Shown here piece after piece: positions 16,971 through 24,806 of a DNA stretch of 64,000 bases. The translations under genes were made by a program, and so were the position numbers. Source of the DNA: Streptomyces sp. NBC_01716 (GTDB lineage: Bacteria > Actinomycetota > Actinomycetes > Streptomycetales > Streptomycetaceae). A model generated the notes under the pieces. The model was given only the letters and a program-made list of their open reading frames with translations. It did not search any database and was not told the origin of the DNA. Within the stretch, counting starts at the first letter, position 1, and each line of letters opens with the position of its first letter. The stretch lies in contig NZ_CP109181.1 of assembly GCF_036248275.1 (NCBI RefSeq), positions 4,526,001-4,590,000 on the forward strand, given 5' to 3'.

Positions 16971-17717
16971 ATGAGTGAGCAGGGGAGCGCGGCGCGTCGG
17001 GTGGTGATCGTCACCGGAGGGTCTCGGGGCATCGGTCGGGAGAGCGCGCAGCGCCTGGCGGCGGACGGGCACGCCGTCGTCGTCAACTACGCGGGGAATC
17101 AGACGGCGGCGGAGTCGGCGGTGGCCGCCATCACGGAGGCGGGCGGGACGGCCATCGCCTTCCGCGCCGACGTGGCGGACGAGGTCGCGGTGTCGGCGCT
17201 GTTCGACGCGGCGGAGGAAGCCTTCGGAGGCGTCGACGTCGTCGTGCACGCGGCGGGTGTCATGGCGGTCACGCCGCTGGTCGACACCGAGCTGGACGCG
17301 CTGGACAGGATGCACCGCACCAACATCCGCGGCACGTTCGTGGTCGACCAGCAGGCGGCGCGCCGGCTCCGGAACGGCGGGGCGATCATCAACGTCTCCA
17401 GCTCGGTGCTGGGCCTGGCCTTCCCTGGATACACGGCGTACGCGGCCAGCAAGGGCGCGGTCGAGGCGATGACGCTGATCCTGGCCAGGGAGCTGCGCGG
17501 GCGTGACATCACGGTCAACGCGGTGGCGCCGGGGCCGACGGTCACGGAGCTGTTCCTGGAGGGCAAGGACGAGGAGACCATCACGAGGATGGCCGCCCAG
17601 GCACCGCTGGAGCGGCTCGGCCGGCCGGAGGACATATCCGAGGTCGTCTCCTTCCTCGCCGGACCCGCGCGCTGGGTCAACGGCCAGGTCCTGCGTGCCA
17701 ACGGCGGCATCATCTGA
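16971..17717 (+). CDS. SDR-family oxidoreductase (classical, FabG-like)
   Basis: 248 residues, normal for a classical SDR. Motifs: VVIVTGGSRGIGRESA (cofactor), VVVHAAGVMAVTP (NNAG equivalent), INVSSS with catalytic Ser, YTAYAASKGAVEAM (YxxxK), and VNAVAPGPTVTELF. The C-terminal RWVNGQVLRANGGII is typical. ATG 16971 is preceded by AGGGAGC. The substrate is unknown. It is followed 68 bases later by a TetR gene and preceded by tandem operator-like repeats, so it is probably inducible. Confidence 0.92.
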   Translation: MSEQGSAARRVVIVTGGSRGIGRESAQRLAADGHAVVVNYAGNQTAAESAVAAITEAGGTAIAFRADVADEVAVSALFDAAEEAFGGVDVVVHAAGVMAVTPLVDTELDALDRMHRTNIRGTFVVDQQAARRLRNGGAIINVSSSVLGLAFPGYTAYAASKGAVEAMTLILARELRGRDITVNAVAPGPTVTELFLEGKDEETITRMAAQAPLERLGRPEDISEVVSFLAGPARWVNGQVLRANGGII

Positions 17718-17785
17718 GGCCGCTCGTGTCAGGCACCCCACGGATTCCTGCGGCCGATTCTTCCCGGCGATCGAGGAGATCCGTC

Positions 17786-18607
17786 ATGAGTAACAGCGCT
17801 ACGGAGCCCTTGATACGGTCGTCCGCCATGAGCACACGAGCGCGGATCCTCGAAGTCGCGGCACGACTGGTCGCCGAGTCGCCCAACGGGGACGTCTCCA
17901 CCCGGGCCGTGTGCGACGCCGCGCAGGTGGGTGCCCCGGCGCTCTACCGGCACTTCGGGGACAAGGAAGGGCTGCTCTCCGCGGTCGTGGACCACGGCTT
18001 CGACAAGTATCTGGAGACCAAGCGGGAGCGGACCCCGCAGGACGATCCGATAGAGGATCTGCGCAAGGGCTGGGACAACCACGTGGAGTTCGCGCTGGAC
18101 AACCCGAATCTGTACCGGCTGATGTACTCCCCCGCGATGCGTACGCCCCCGGCGGCGGCCCTGGAGTCGCACGAGATGCTCACCAGGGATCTGCGGCGGG
18201 CGGCGGCGGACGGCAAGTTGAGTCTGGCGCCCGAGGCCGCTGCCCAGGTCGTCATGTCGGCCAACGTCGGGGTGGCCCTGATGCTCGTCGCCCGTCCATC
18301 GACCTTCACCGACAGGGACACCTCCCGGCGGGTCCGCGACGCCGTGCACGCCACTGTCTTCACCTCGGAAGCGCTGGCGGAGCGCGCCGACAGGCCCGCG
18401 AAGAGGACTCAGCTGCCCGCGGCGGCGGCCCAGTTGAACGTCCTGCTGGGGCGGTCGGGGGAGTCGGGGCTCAGCACCGCCGAAATGGCCCTGATGACGG
18501 AGTGGCTGCGCCGGCTCTCCACCACCTCCGCGACGTCCGCCGGCTCCACCACCTCCGCCGGCTCGATGACCTCTACGACCTCGGCGGTCGCCGAAGGCGA
18601 CGAGTAG
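17786..18607 (+). CDS. TetR-family regulator
   Basis: 273 residues. The HTH is in TRAVCDAAQVGAPALYRHFGDKEGLLSAVVDHGF. The C-terminal part includes LRKGWDNHVEFALDNPNLYRLMY, typical of a TetR ligand domain, and ends in a low-complexity Ser/Thr tail with the repeat TTSAGS. ATG 17786 has GAGGAG 10 bases upstream. It likely controls the adjacent SDR gene through the repeats at 16820-16853. Confidence 0.87.
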   Translation: MSNSATEPLIRSSAMSTRARILEVAARLVAESPNGDVSTRAVCDAAQVGAPALYRHFGDKEGLLSAVVDHGFDKYLETKRERTPQDDPIEDLRKGWDNHVEFALDNPNLYRLMYSPAMRTPPAAALESHEMLTRDLRRAAADGKLSLAPEAAAQVVMSANVGVALMLVARPSTFTDRDTSRRVRDAVHATVFTSEALAERADRPAKRTQLPAAAAQLNVLLGRSGESGLSTAEMALMTEWLRRLSTTSATSAGSTTSAGSMTSTTSAVAEGDE

Positions 18608-18658
18608 CGGCTCCGGACGCCGTCGAGATCCCGGGGGCGCATGTCCCGCACCCGCGGG

Positions 18659-19399
18659 TCATGTGGGCAGATCGGCGCAGGTGTCCGACGCGGGGAGTTC
18701 GTCCGCCAGAAATACGGTCTGGGCCATCATCCGGTATCCGCTCATCTTTTCGCGGAATGTCTCAACGGACTCCTCGGGGTGCACGGAATCGATCACGGCG
18801 TGCTCGCCGACGGCGTTGAACTGGTGGCTCACCCCGCGCGGGATCTGCATGTCCACGAAGGAGCAGGGCGGCACCACCAGGTTGTAGCGGGTCCGCACCA
18901 CACCCGGCGGGGTGTCGGGCAACGTGTCCTCGAAGGAGCGCAATGTGAAGGGAGTTACCCCGGAGACGCCGGTGATCTCGAACCGGGAGAGGCTGCTCAC
19001 CCGGATCCGCGTATCCGGGCCGGTCATCATCCGTACGAATCGCAGACCGGTATGCAGATGCATACGGGAGCAGACGCCGCGCTCCTCCACATTGTAGAAA
19101 TCCATCAGATAGCGGTCGGCGAAGAAGTCGTCGAAGGGCGCTTCGAGCATATAGACGTCGCCCTCCTCGAAAGTCTGGAAACGGGTTATCCCGTCCTGGT
19201 CCGTCGTTGTCGCCGATTCGCTTCTCTTCGCGTCTCTCACGACTTTCGTGAAGGCGTCCACCACGGCGAGAGCGATGTCCGAGGGAAGCTGAAGGACCGG
19301 TGTGACCACGTTCCTTGCCGCGTCACGGAATTCGGCGATGTCGTGGACCTCGTTCTCCGCGTTCGCCTCACGTTTCATTCGCGTACCTGAATTGGACAT
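18659..19399 (-). CDS. cupin-like protein of unknown function
   Basis: 246 residues. It carries metal-site-like motifs of the cupin fold: CSRMHLHTGLRFVRMM (HxH) and, about 70 residues later, DMQIPRGVSHQFNA (PxGxxH). FYNVEERG and RTRYNLVVPPCSFVD look like beta strands between them. Probably a small metal-dependent enzyme or sensor; no substrate can be named. ATG 19399 is preferred over an in-frame TTG at 19408. It diverges from the seven-gene cluster that starts at 19483, sharing an 83-base promoter region. Confidence 0.6.
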   Translation of the reverse strand: MSNSGTRMKREANAENEVHDIAEFRDAARNVVTPVLQLPSDIALAVVDAFTKVVRDAKRSESATTTDQDGITRFQTFEEGDVYMLEAPFDDFFADRYLMDFYNVEERGVCSRMHLHTGLRFVRMMTGPDTRIRVSSLSRFEITGVSGVTPFTLRSFEDTLPDTPPGVVRTRYNLVVPPCSFVDMQIPRGVSHQFNAVGEHAVIDSVHPEESVETFREKMSGYRMMAQTVFLADELPASDTCADLPT

Positions 19400-19482
19400 C
19401 TCAATCAAGCTCCATCGTCTAGGATCTGTCCGTTCGACACAACGAAACCATGCGCTTCTCAGGGCAGTTGGAGGGGGCCGCC

Positions 19483-20556
19483 GTGATCTGCCCGCACTGT
19501 GGCAAAGACGCTCGCTACCGGGAACGAGGGAACGGGCTCTGCCCGGTCTGCAAGCGCGCGTTCGCCCTCGAACCCAAAGAGAACAAGCTCCGCCTGCACG
19601 ACGTCCGGATGCGCAAGCTCATCCACAAGCTCAGCAACGGCGGGGGCCTGCGCTACACGCCCACCCAGCTCTACTACGCGGCGGCTCGTGGGCGGACTCC
19701 CGCCGAGAGCGGTATGTACGGATGTGTCGCCCTCGGCCTGCTGGTGCTCGGGGCGATCGCCTCGTGGGTGATCATCAGCGTCTCCGGATTCGACCGGGAC
19801 GTGATCCTGGGCACTCTCACGGTCGGCGGCGTCTACGTCGTCCTGGTTGTCGTGCTGTCGATCCGCGGTGCGATGCGCGCCAAGCGGACGGGCAGGGTTG
19901 AAGTGCCGATGCCGTTCAGCGACTTCAAGACCTCGGTGATAGACCGCTGGGCCGCCGTCTACGGCAAGCCGCCGATCGGGATGGCGCCCGAGGGGAACAG
20001 GCTGTACCCCGTGCTCCCGGCCGGCGAGGTGCCGAAGCTGGTGCTCCTGTGTCCGGACTCCACCGTGCTGGCCTGCCTCGTACTGAACGGCGCGCCCGAG
20101 AAGCACTCCCTCGCGCTGGTGCAGTCCGTGCACCAGCTCGCGCGGATACCCGGCGACCCGAGCGCGAGCGGTGGAGCGGGGCCGGTGGGGATAGTCCTGC
20201 ACGACGCCAGCCCCGCGGGGCTCGCCTTCGCCTCCGAGGCCAGGGCCGCGCTCGGCGGGCGGGTGGTGGTCGCCGGAATGCTGCCGCGCACCGTGAAGGA
20301 CAACCCCAACGCCGTACGGCTGAGAAGTCCGCTCGGCCCGGCGGATCTGGAAGCCATCCGTGTTTCGTCGTCGCGGCTCACCGCTGCGGAGGCCGACTGG
20401 CTGACCCGTGGCTGGTGGTCGCCCATCGCCGCCGTGACTCCGGTGAAGCTGCTCTCCGTGGTCGCGCGGGCGGTGGACCGGGCGGAGGGGATAGCCGACC
20501 CCGACCGGGGGCGTGCGCAGCAGGTCGGGTTCCTCACCTGGCCGACGGCGTCATGA
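19483..20556 (+). CDS. membrane protein with zinc ribbon, winged-helix-like and Toprim-like segments
   Basis: About 357 residues, not a family I can name. Order: a zinc ribbon at the N-terminus (CPHC, then CPVC 18 residues on); LRYTPTQLYYAAARG, resembling the catalytic-Tyr wing of Spo11/TopoVIA; two membrane helices (GCVALGLLVLGAIASWVIIS, VYVVLVVVLSIRG); and a soluble part with LVLLCPDSTVLACLV and VGIVLHDASPAGLAF, resembling strands of a Toprim fold but lacking DxD. It ends QVGFLTWPTAS. GTG 19483 follows GGAGGG; ATG 19450 is the alternative. The next gene is a soluble relative with the same ending, overlapping by 4 bases. Confidence 0.75.
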   Translation: MICPHCGKDARYRERGNGLCPVCKRAFALEPKENKLRLHDVRMRKLIHKLSNGGGLRYTPTQLYYAAARGRTPAESGMYGCVALGLLVLGAIASWVIISVSGFDRDVILGTLTVGGVYVVLVVVLSIRGAMRAKRTGRVEVPMPFSDFKTSVIDRWAAVYGKPPIGMAPEGNRLYPVLPAGEVPKLVLLCPDSTVLACLVLNGAPEKHSLALVQSVHQLARIPGDPSASGGAGPVGIVLHDASPAGLAFASEARAALGGRVVVAGMLPRTVKDNPNAVRLRSPLGPADLEAIRVSSSRLTAAEADWLTRGWWSPIAAVTPVKLLSVVARAVDRAEGIADPDRGRAQQVGFLTWPTAS

Positions 20557-21542
20557 GCGGTACGGGCCACCTCACGGGCGCGGGCCGTGCGGCGGACAGC
20601 GGGCAGACAGGAACGGGACTCGCGACGGACCCCGGGCACACGGGGCACACGGGCCAGGCGGGGCACATGCGGCAGGCGATCCTCGACCGCGTGCTGCGTA
20701 CGGCGGCCGAGAAGGCCGCCGCACCCGGTCAACTGCACTTCACCGAGCGGCAGTTGTACTACGAGGTGTGCCGGGTGCTGCTGCCGTGGCACCGGGCGCC
20801 CCGGCGTACGCACTTCACGTCGGCCCCCGCGCTGACGTACGGCGCCTTCCGGGCCGCGCTGCACCGCATCGGTCCCGACACGGTGGACGGCCTCCTGCCG
20901 CCCGTCGTGCCCAGGCCCCCGCAGGCGGCCGGGCGGCACACCCCGGAGCCTGACCTGTTCGACTACGGCCTGCCGAGGCTGCTGGTCTGCGAGTCCGACG
21001 ACATCGCCGCCATGCTGCGGGCCAACGGGGTGCCGATGGAGTCGGCGTGCCCGGTCTACGGCGCCTCCGAACTGCCCCTGGACACAGGGGTGCTGAGGAT
21101 GCTCGCGCTGGCCGAGCGGGCGACGGTCTACCTTCTGCACGACGCGAGCGCGCACGGGCTCACCTTCCCCGCGCGGTTCGCCCGGTCCGTCGATGTACCG
21201 GACGGGGTGCGGGTCGTCCCGCTGGGGTTGCGGCCCCGGCAGGCGGGCGCGCTCCATCTGGTCCATGGGCGTGGTCCGGCGTACGCGGCGATACCCGGCC
21301 ACTGGCCGGGCCCCGCGACCGCCGCCGCCTCGGGTGCCGCTCCGGGGCTTGCGTCCGCACTCAGCCGCTGGGAGCGCGACTGGCTGCGGCGCGGCAGATT
21401 CGTGGAACTGGCCGCCGTGAACCCGGCGTCACTGATCCGTACGGTGCACCGTCTCGTACGGGAAGTGCGCACGCCCCGCTCGCAGCTGACCGACCTTCGC
21501 CAGGTACGCCAGGCGGGTTTCCTGAGCTGGCCCACCGCATGA
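20553..21542 (+). CDS. Spo11/TopoVIA-like protein of unknown function
   Basis: 329 residues. A Gly/Thr-rich leader of ~40 residues precedes LHFTERQLYYEVCR, close to the xxRQLYY pattern at the catalytic tyrosine of TopoVIA/Spo11. Then come LLVCESDDIAAMLRANG (a Toprim-like first strand with Glu), VYLLHDASAHGLTFPARF (in the place of the Toprim DxD..G strand, but with only one Asp) and VRVVPLGLRPRQAG, reminiscent of the wiGl.psD segment. It ends QAGFLSWPTA, as in the preceding gene, so the two are paralogues. Fold assignment is inference; strand cleavage is not implied. Confidence 0.7.
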   Translation: MSGTGHLTGAGRAADSGQTGTGLATDPGHTGHTGQAGHMRQAILDRVLRTAAEKAAAPGQLHFTERQLYYEVCRVLLPWHRAPRRTHFTSAPALTYGAFRAALHRIGPDTVDGLLPPVVPRPPQAAGRHTPEPDLFDYGLPRLLVCESDDIAAMLRANGVPMESACPVYGASELPLDTGVLRMLALAERATVYLLHDASAHGLTFPARFARSVDVPDGVRVVPLGLRPRQAGALHLVHGRGPAYAAIPGHWPGPATAAASGAAPGLASALSRWERDWLRRGRFVELAAVNPASLIRTVHRLVREVRTPRSQLTDLRQVRQAGFLSWPTA

Positions 21543-21553
21543 GAGGAACCGCA

Positions 21554-22063
21554 GTGCCGCAGCCGCATAGGCGGGAGATCACCTACAGCGACGAGCTGCT
21601 CGCCGACCGCACGGTCCACCGGCGTTACTTCGACGGCCGCCAGGAGTGGCGCAGTGCCGACAGCGCGAGCCGTCGCACTGTGCGGTGGCGGGACGACCGC
21701 GGTGCTTCGGGCAGCGACGAGCTGCTGGGCCGGCGGATCGTCAAACGGGTCTACGCGGACGGGCGCCCGGTGATCTACGGCAGGGAGGCCGGTTACGGCC
21801 GCACGCTGTGGAGCGACGGGGTGCTGACGGTGAACCGGACGTCGTTCGGCGGCCGGCTGGGCACCGTCCTGGCCGCGGTGACCGCGGGGGCCGTTCTCGG
21901 CACGCTGGCCATGCCGCCCGCCTCCCTCAGTCCGGAGGAAGAGGAGGAGATGCGCCGCCAGGCGGAGGCGAGCGCGTCGGGCGGTGACGGCGGTGGCGCG
22001 GGGGACGCCGGTTACGGGGACTGGGACGACGGTTCCGCCGACAGTGACGACGACTTCGGCTGA
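21554..22063 (+). CDS. small single-pass membrane protein with acidic Gly/Asp tail
   Basis: About 169 residues. The soluble N-terminal part is rich in short charged turns (EITYSDELLADRTVHRRYFDGRQEW, repeated as DELLGRRIVKRVYADGRP). One membrane helix follows near GGRLGTVLAAVTAGAVLGTLAMP, then an EEEEEM helix and a Gly/Asp/Ser tail ending DSDDDFG. GTG 21554 has GAGAGGAA upstream; ATG 21539 overlapping the previous stop is the alternative. No family is recognised. It sits between the TopoVIA-like gene and the asparagine-synthetase-like gene. Confidence 0.65.
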   Translation: MPQPHRREITYSDELLADRTVHRRYFDGRQEWRSADSASRRTVRWRDDRGASGSDELLGRRIVKRVYADGRPVIYGREAGYGRTLWSDGVLTVNRTSFGGRLGTVLAAVTAGAVLGTLAMPPASLSPEEEEEMRRQAEASASGGDGGGAGDAGYGDWDDGSADSDDDFG

Positions 22064-22106
22064 GCCGGGAGCCGGGAGCCGGGAACACGGAAGGAAAGAG
22101 GACGCG

Positions 22107-23855
22107 ATGTCCCGCTGGTGTGCGTGTCTGACCGCCGACGACCCGGCCGGGCAGGTGGCGGCCATGGGCGGCCGGCCCGTGCCGACGCGGGCGGGGCACC
22201 ATGCGCTCGGCCTGCTCGACGGCCCCGGCGCCGCCGAAGGGCCGTACCGGGTGGGAGACGTCCACGCGATCGGCGAGGTCACGCTCCACAACGCGCCCGA
22301 GCTCCGGGCCCGGCTCGGTTCGGCCGGCGCCGACGGCATCCCCGGCGACTGCTCCGACGGTGAGCTGCTCCTGCGCGCCTACGTCAGGTTCGGTGCCGCC
22401 GGACTGGCCGCCGCCGACGGCATGTTCGCCCTCGCCATCGCCGAAGGCGACGAACTTGTCCTCGTCCGCGACCACATGGGCGCCCGCACCCTCTTCCACG
22501 CCCGCGCCGGCACCGGCCGGCGGGCGGCCTGGGCGGCCTCCACCTCCCTGCGGGCGCTCCAGCGCTGGCCCGCGCTCGACACCGGACTGCATCTGCCTGC
22601 GGTCAGATCGTTCCTCACCTTCGCGTATCTCCCGGGCAGGGAGACCCTGTTGCGCGGGATCCACGAGGTGCTGCCGGGCCGGTGCGTACGGCTGAAGGCG
22701 GACGGTTCCACGGTGGAGGAGACGTACTGGGAGCCGGCCGAGGTGGCCGACGAGCGGCCGGCGGCCGAACACGCCCGGGAACTGCGCGAGTTGCTGGAGT
22801 CCGCCACCGCGCGCCGGCTGCCGGTCGCCGAGCCGGTCGGTGTGCTGCTCTCCGGCGGTGTGGACAGCAGCCTGGTCACCGCGCTCGCCGCCAAACTGCA
22901 CGACCAGGCCGTCCGGTCGTACTCGATCAGCTTCGGCGGCGACGCCCCGAACGAACTGGCCTACTCCGGACTGGTCGCCGCCCACTGCCACACCGAGCAC
23001 CAGGTCCTGACCGTGCCCGGCGAGGCGGTCGCGGCACGCCTCCCGGAGACCGTCGCGCTGCTGGACAGCCCGGTCGGCGACCCGCTCACCGTGCCCAACC
23101 TGATGCTCGCCGAGGCGGTGGCGGCGGACGGTATGAGCGTGGTGCTCAACGGGGAGGGCGGCGACCCGGTCTTCGGCGGCCCCAAGAACCTGCCGATGCT
23201 CATCCACGAACTGCTTCGCGACGAGGCGGGTGTGGACTCCCGGGCGCGTGCCTACGTGGACTCGTACCGCAAGTGCCACGCCGACCTGCCGGTGCTGCTG
23301 ACGCCGGGAGTGCTGGCCGAGCTGGCGGACGCGCCGCCGGTGACGGACCTGCTTGCGCCCTATCTGACACAGGGTCGGATGAAGAGCCTGCTCAACCAGT
23401 TGCTGCACACCAACCTGCGGACCAAGGGCGCCCATCACATCCTCACCAAGGTGGAGCGCATCACCGCGTCGCAGGGGCTGGAGGGCCACGCCCCGCTGTT
23501 CGACCGCGCGGTCGTCGACCACGCGTTCCGTGTGCCGCCCCGGCTGAAGCTCGCGGGGACGAGCGAGAAGTGGATCCTCAAGGAGGCGGTACGGGACCTG
23601 CTTCCGCCGACGATCGTGGACCGCCCCAAGAGCGGGATGCGCGTCCCGGTCCAGCAGTGGCTGGACGGACCCCTGCGCGAGCTGGGCCACGACCTGCTCC
23701 TCGGCAGGTCGGCGCGCGCCCGAGGGCTGTTCCGTGAGGACACGATCCGGTCCTGGCTGCGGAGGGAGGGGACGCTGCTGCCGCGCCAGGGAGGCAAGTT
23801 GTGGCTGGTCCTCACACTGGAGCTGTGGCTGCGCTCGTTCGAGGTCGGGACTTGA
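22107..23855 (+). CDS. asparagine synthetase-like ATP-dependent amidotransferase, glutaminase site degenerate
   Basis: 582 residues. The C-terminal synthetase domain has an intact pyrophosphate loop LLSGGVDSSLVTALAA, then SYSISFGGDAPNELAYS, LNGEGGDPVFGG and RPKSGMRVPVQQWL, so ATP-dependent activation of a carboxylate is likely. The N-terminal domain is Ntn-like (GEVTLHNAPELRARL, VLVRDHMGARTLF) but starts MSRWCAC instead of MCG, with no Cys at position 2 and no RGPD motif; glutamine hydrolysis is therefore doubtful, as in beta-lactam synthetases and lasso-peptide cyclases. ATG 22107 follows AAGGAAAGAGG. Confidence 0.85.
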   Translation: MSRWCACLTADDPAGQVAAMGGRPVPTRAGHHALGLLDGPGAAEGPYRVGDVHAIGEVTLHNAPELRARLGSAGADGIPGDCSDGELLLRAYVRFGAAGLAAADGMFALAIAEGDELVLVRDHMGARTLFHARAGTGRRAAWAASTSLRALQRWPALDTGLHLPAVRSFLTFAYLPGRETLLRGIHEVLPGRCVRLKADGSTVEETYWEPAEVADERPAAEHARELRELLESATARRLPVAEPVGVLLSGGVDSSLVTALAAKLHDQAVRSYSISFGGDAPNELAYSGLVAAHCHTEHQVLTVPGEAVAARLPETVALLDSPVGDPLTVPNLMLAEAVAADGMSVVLNGEGGDPVFGGPKNLPMLIHELLRDEAGVDSRARAYVDSYRKCHADLPVLLTPGVLAELADAPPVTDLLAPYLTQGRMKSLLNQLLHTNLRTKGAHHILTKVERITASQGLEGHAPLFDRAVVDHAFRVPPRLKLAGTSEKWILKEAVRDLLPPTIVDRPKSGMRVPVQQWLDGPLRELGHDLLLGRSARARGLFREDTIRSWLRREGTLLPRQGGKLWLVLTLELWLRSFEVGT

Positions 23856-23966
23856 GGTGAGGGTGTGCGCCCGAGGGCCAGGTTCGAGAACTGAGGCCCC
23901 TTCCTGCGCGTCCCACAGGATACGTTCAGGATGGGGGAACAAGTGCACTGCTTTTCAGGGGGGTTC

Positions 23967-24806
23967 ATGGTGAGCGGAGGACCTGGCCGGCTGCGATCGG
24001 GCACCGTCGCACTCGCGATCGGTCTACTGCTGGCAGGGTGTTCAGGCGACGGCGACACCTCCGCCACGGACACGACGAAGCCCAGCCCGGCGAAGTCCGG
24101 TACCGAGGAGAAGACCGACGGGGAGGCGAAGGGCGCCGCGCCGAGCCCGTCGGCCACCAACGGGCTGGACTTCTCGCCCGACGACAGCCGTAAACCCCGG
24201 ACGCGTGCCGAGGCCCTGCGACTGGCCCGCGCCGTCACCGCGGAGCCCAGCCGGTACGGGGCCGGCTACGTCAAGCGGAGCCCGTACGAGAGCGACCCCG
24301 GCTCGCTCGCCGTGCTCGACGAGGACTGCGTCTGGCAGCGCGAACCGCTCCCGCCCTCGGTACTGACCAGCTTCACCCGCTACAGCGAACTGCCCGCGCA
24401 GGGCGACAAGGGCCCGATCCGGATAGCCGCCACCGTCCTCGTGCACCGCGAAGAGGCCGACGCGAACTGGGACATGGCGCGCACCCTCGAAGAGGCACTG
24501 CGCTGCCCCGAGCAGCAACTCAGCGACGGCGAGCGGATCACCGGACTGCTGTCGGCGGGCCTGGCGTTCGGGGCCGGTCAGTTCGCCAGCGAGGACTCGA
24601 TCTCCGAGAGCGGTGAGTACCACAGCGACGAACTCGGCGGCCCGCACTACTACACCTGGGGCCAGAGCCGCCTGGGCCAGGTGACCGTCTCGTCGGTCGG
24701 CAAGGGTTCCAAGGGCTGGACCTCGAAAGAGATCGACAAGGCCGTCATCGAGGGAACGGCCGCCATGCTCGTCGATGTCCAGAATGAACTGGAGGCGTCG
24801 GCATGA
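23967..24806 (+). CDS. lipoprotein of unknown function
   Basis: 279 residues. A lipoprotein signal with lipobox LLAGC is followed by a Ser/Thr/Lys/Glu linker. The folded part begins near TRAEALRLARAVTAEPSRYG, includes a CVWQREPLP pair and LRCPEQQL (two Cys outside the lipobox), and ends in DKAVIEGTAAMLVDVQNELEA. ATG 23967 lies just after a G-rich ribosome site. The stop overlaps the next start (ATGA), tying it to the receptor kinase; it could present a ligand or anchor the sensor at the membrane surface. Confidence 0.83.
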   Translation: MVSGGPGRLRSGTVALAIGLLLAGCSGDGDTSATDTTKPSPAKSGTEEKTDGEAKGAAPSPSATNGLDFSPDDSRKPRTRAEALRLARAVTAEPSRYGAGYVKRSPYESDPGSLAVLDEDCVWQREPLPPSVLTSFTRYSELPAQGDKGPIRIAATVLVHREEADANWDMARTLEEALRCPEQQLSDGERITGLLSAGLAFGAGQFASEDSISESGEYHSDELGGPHYYTWGQSRLGQVTVSSVGKGSKGWTSKEIDKAVIEGTAAMLVDVQNELEASA

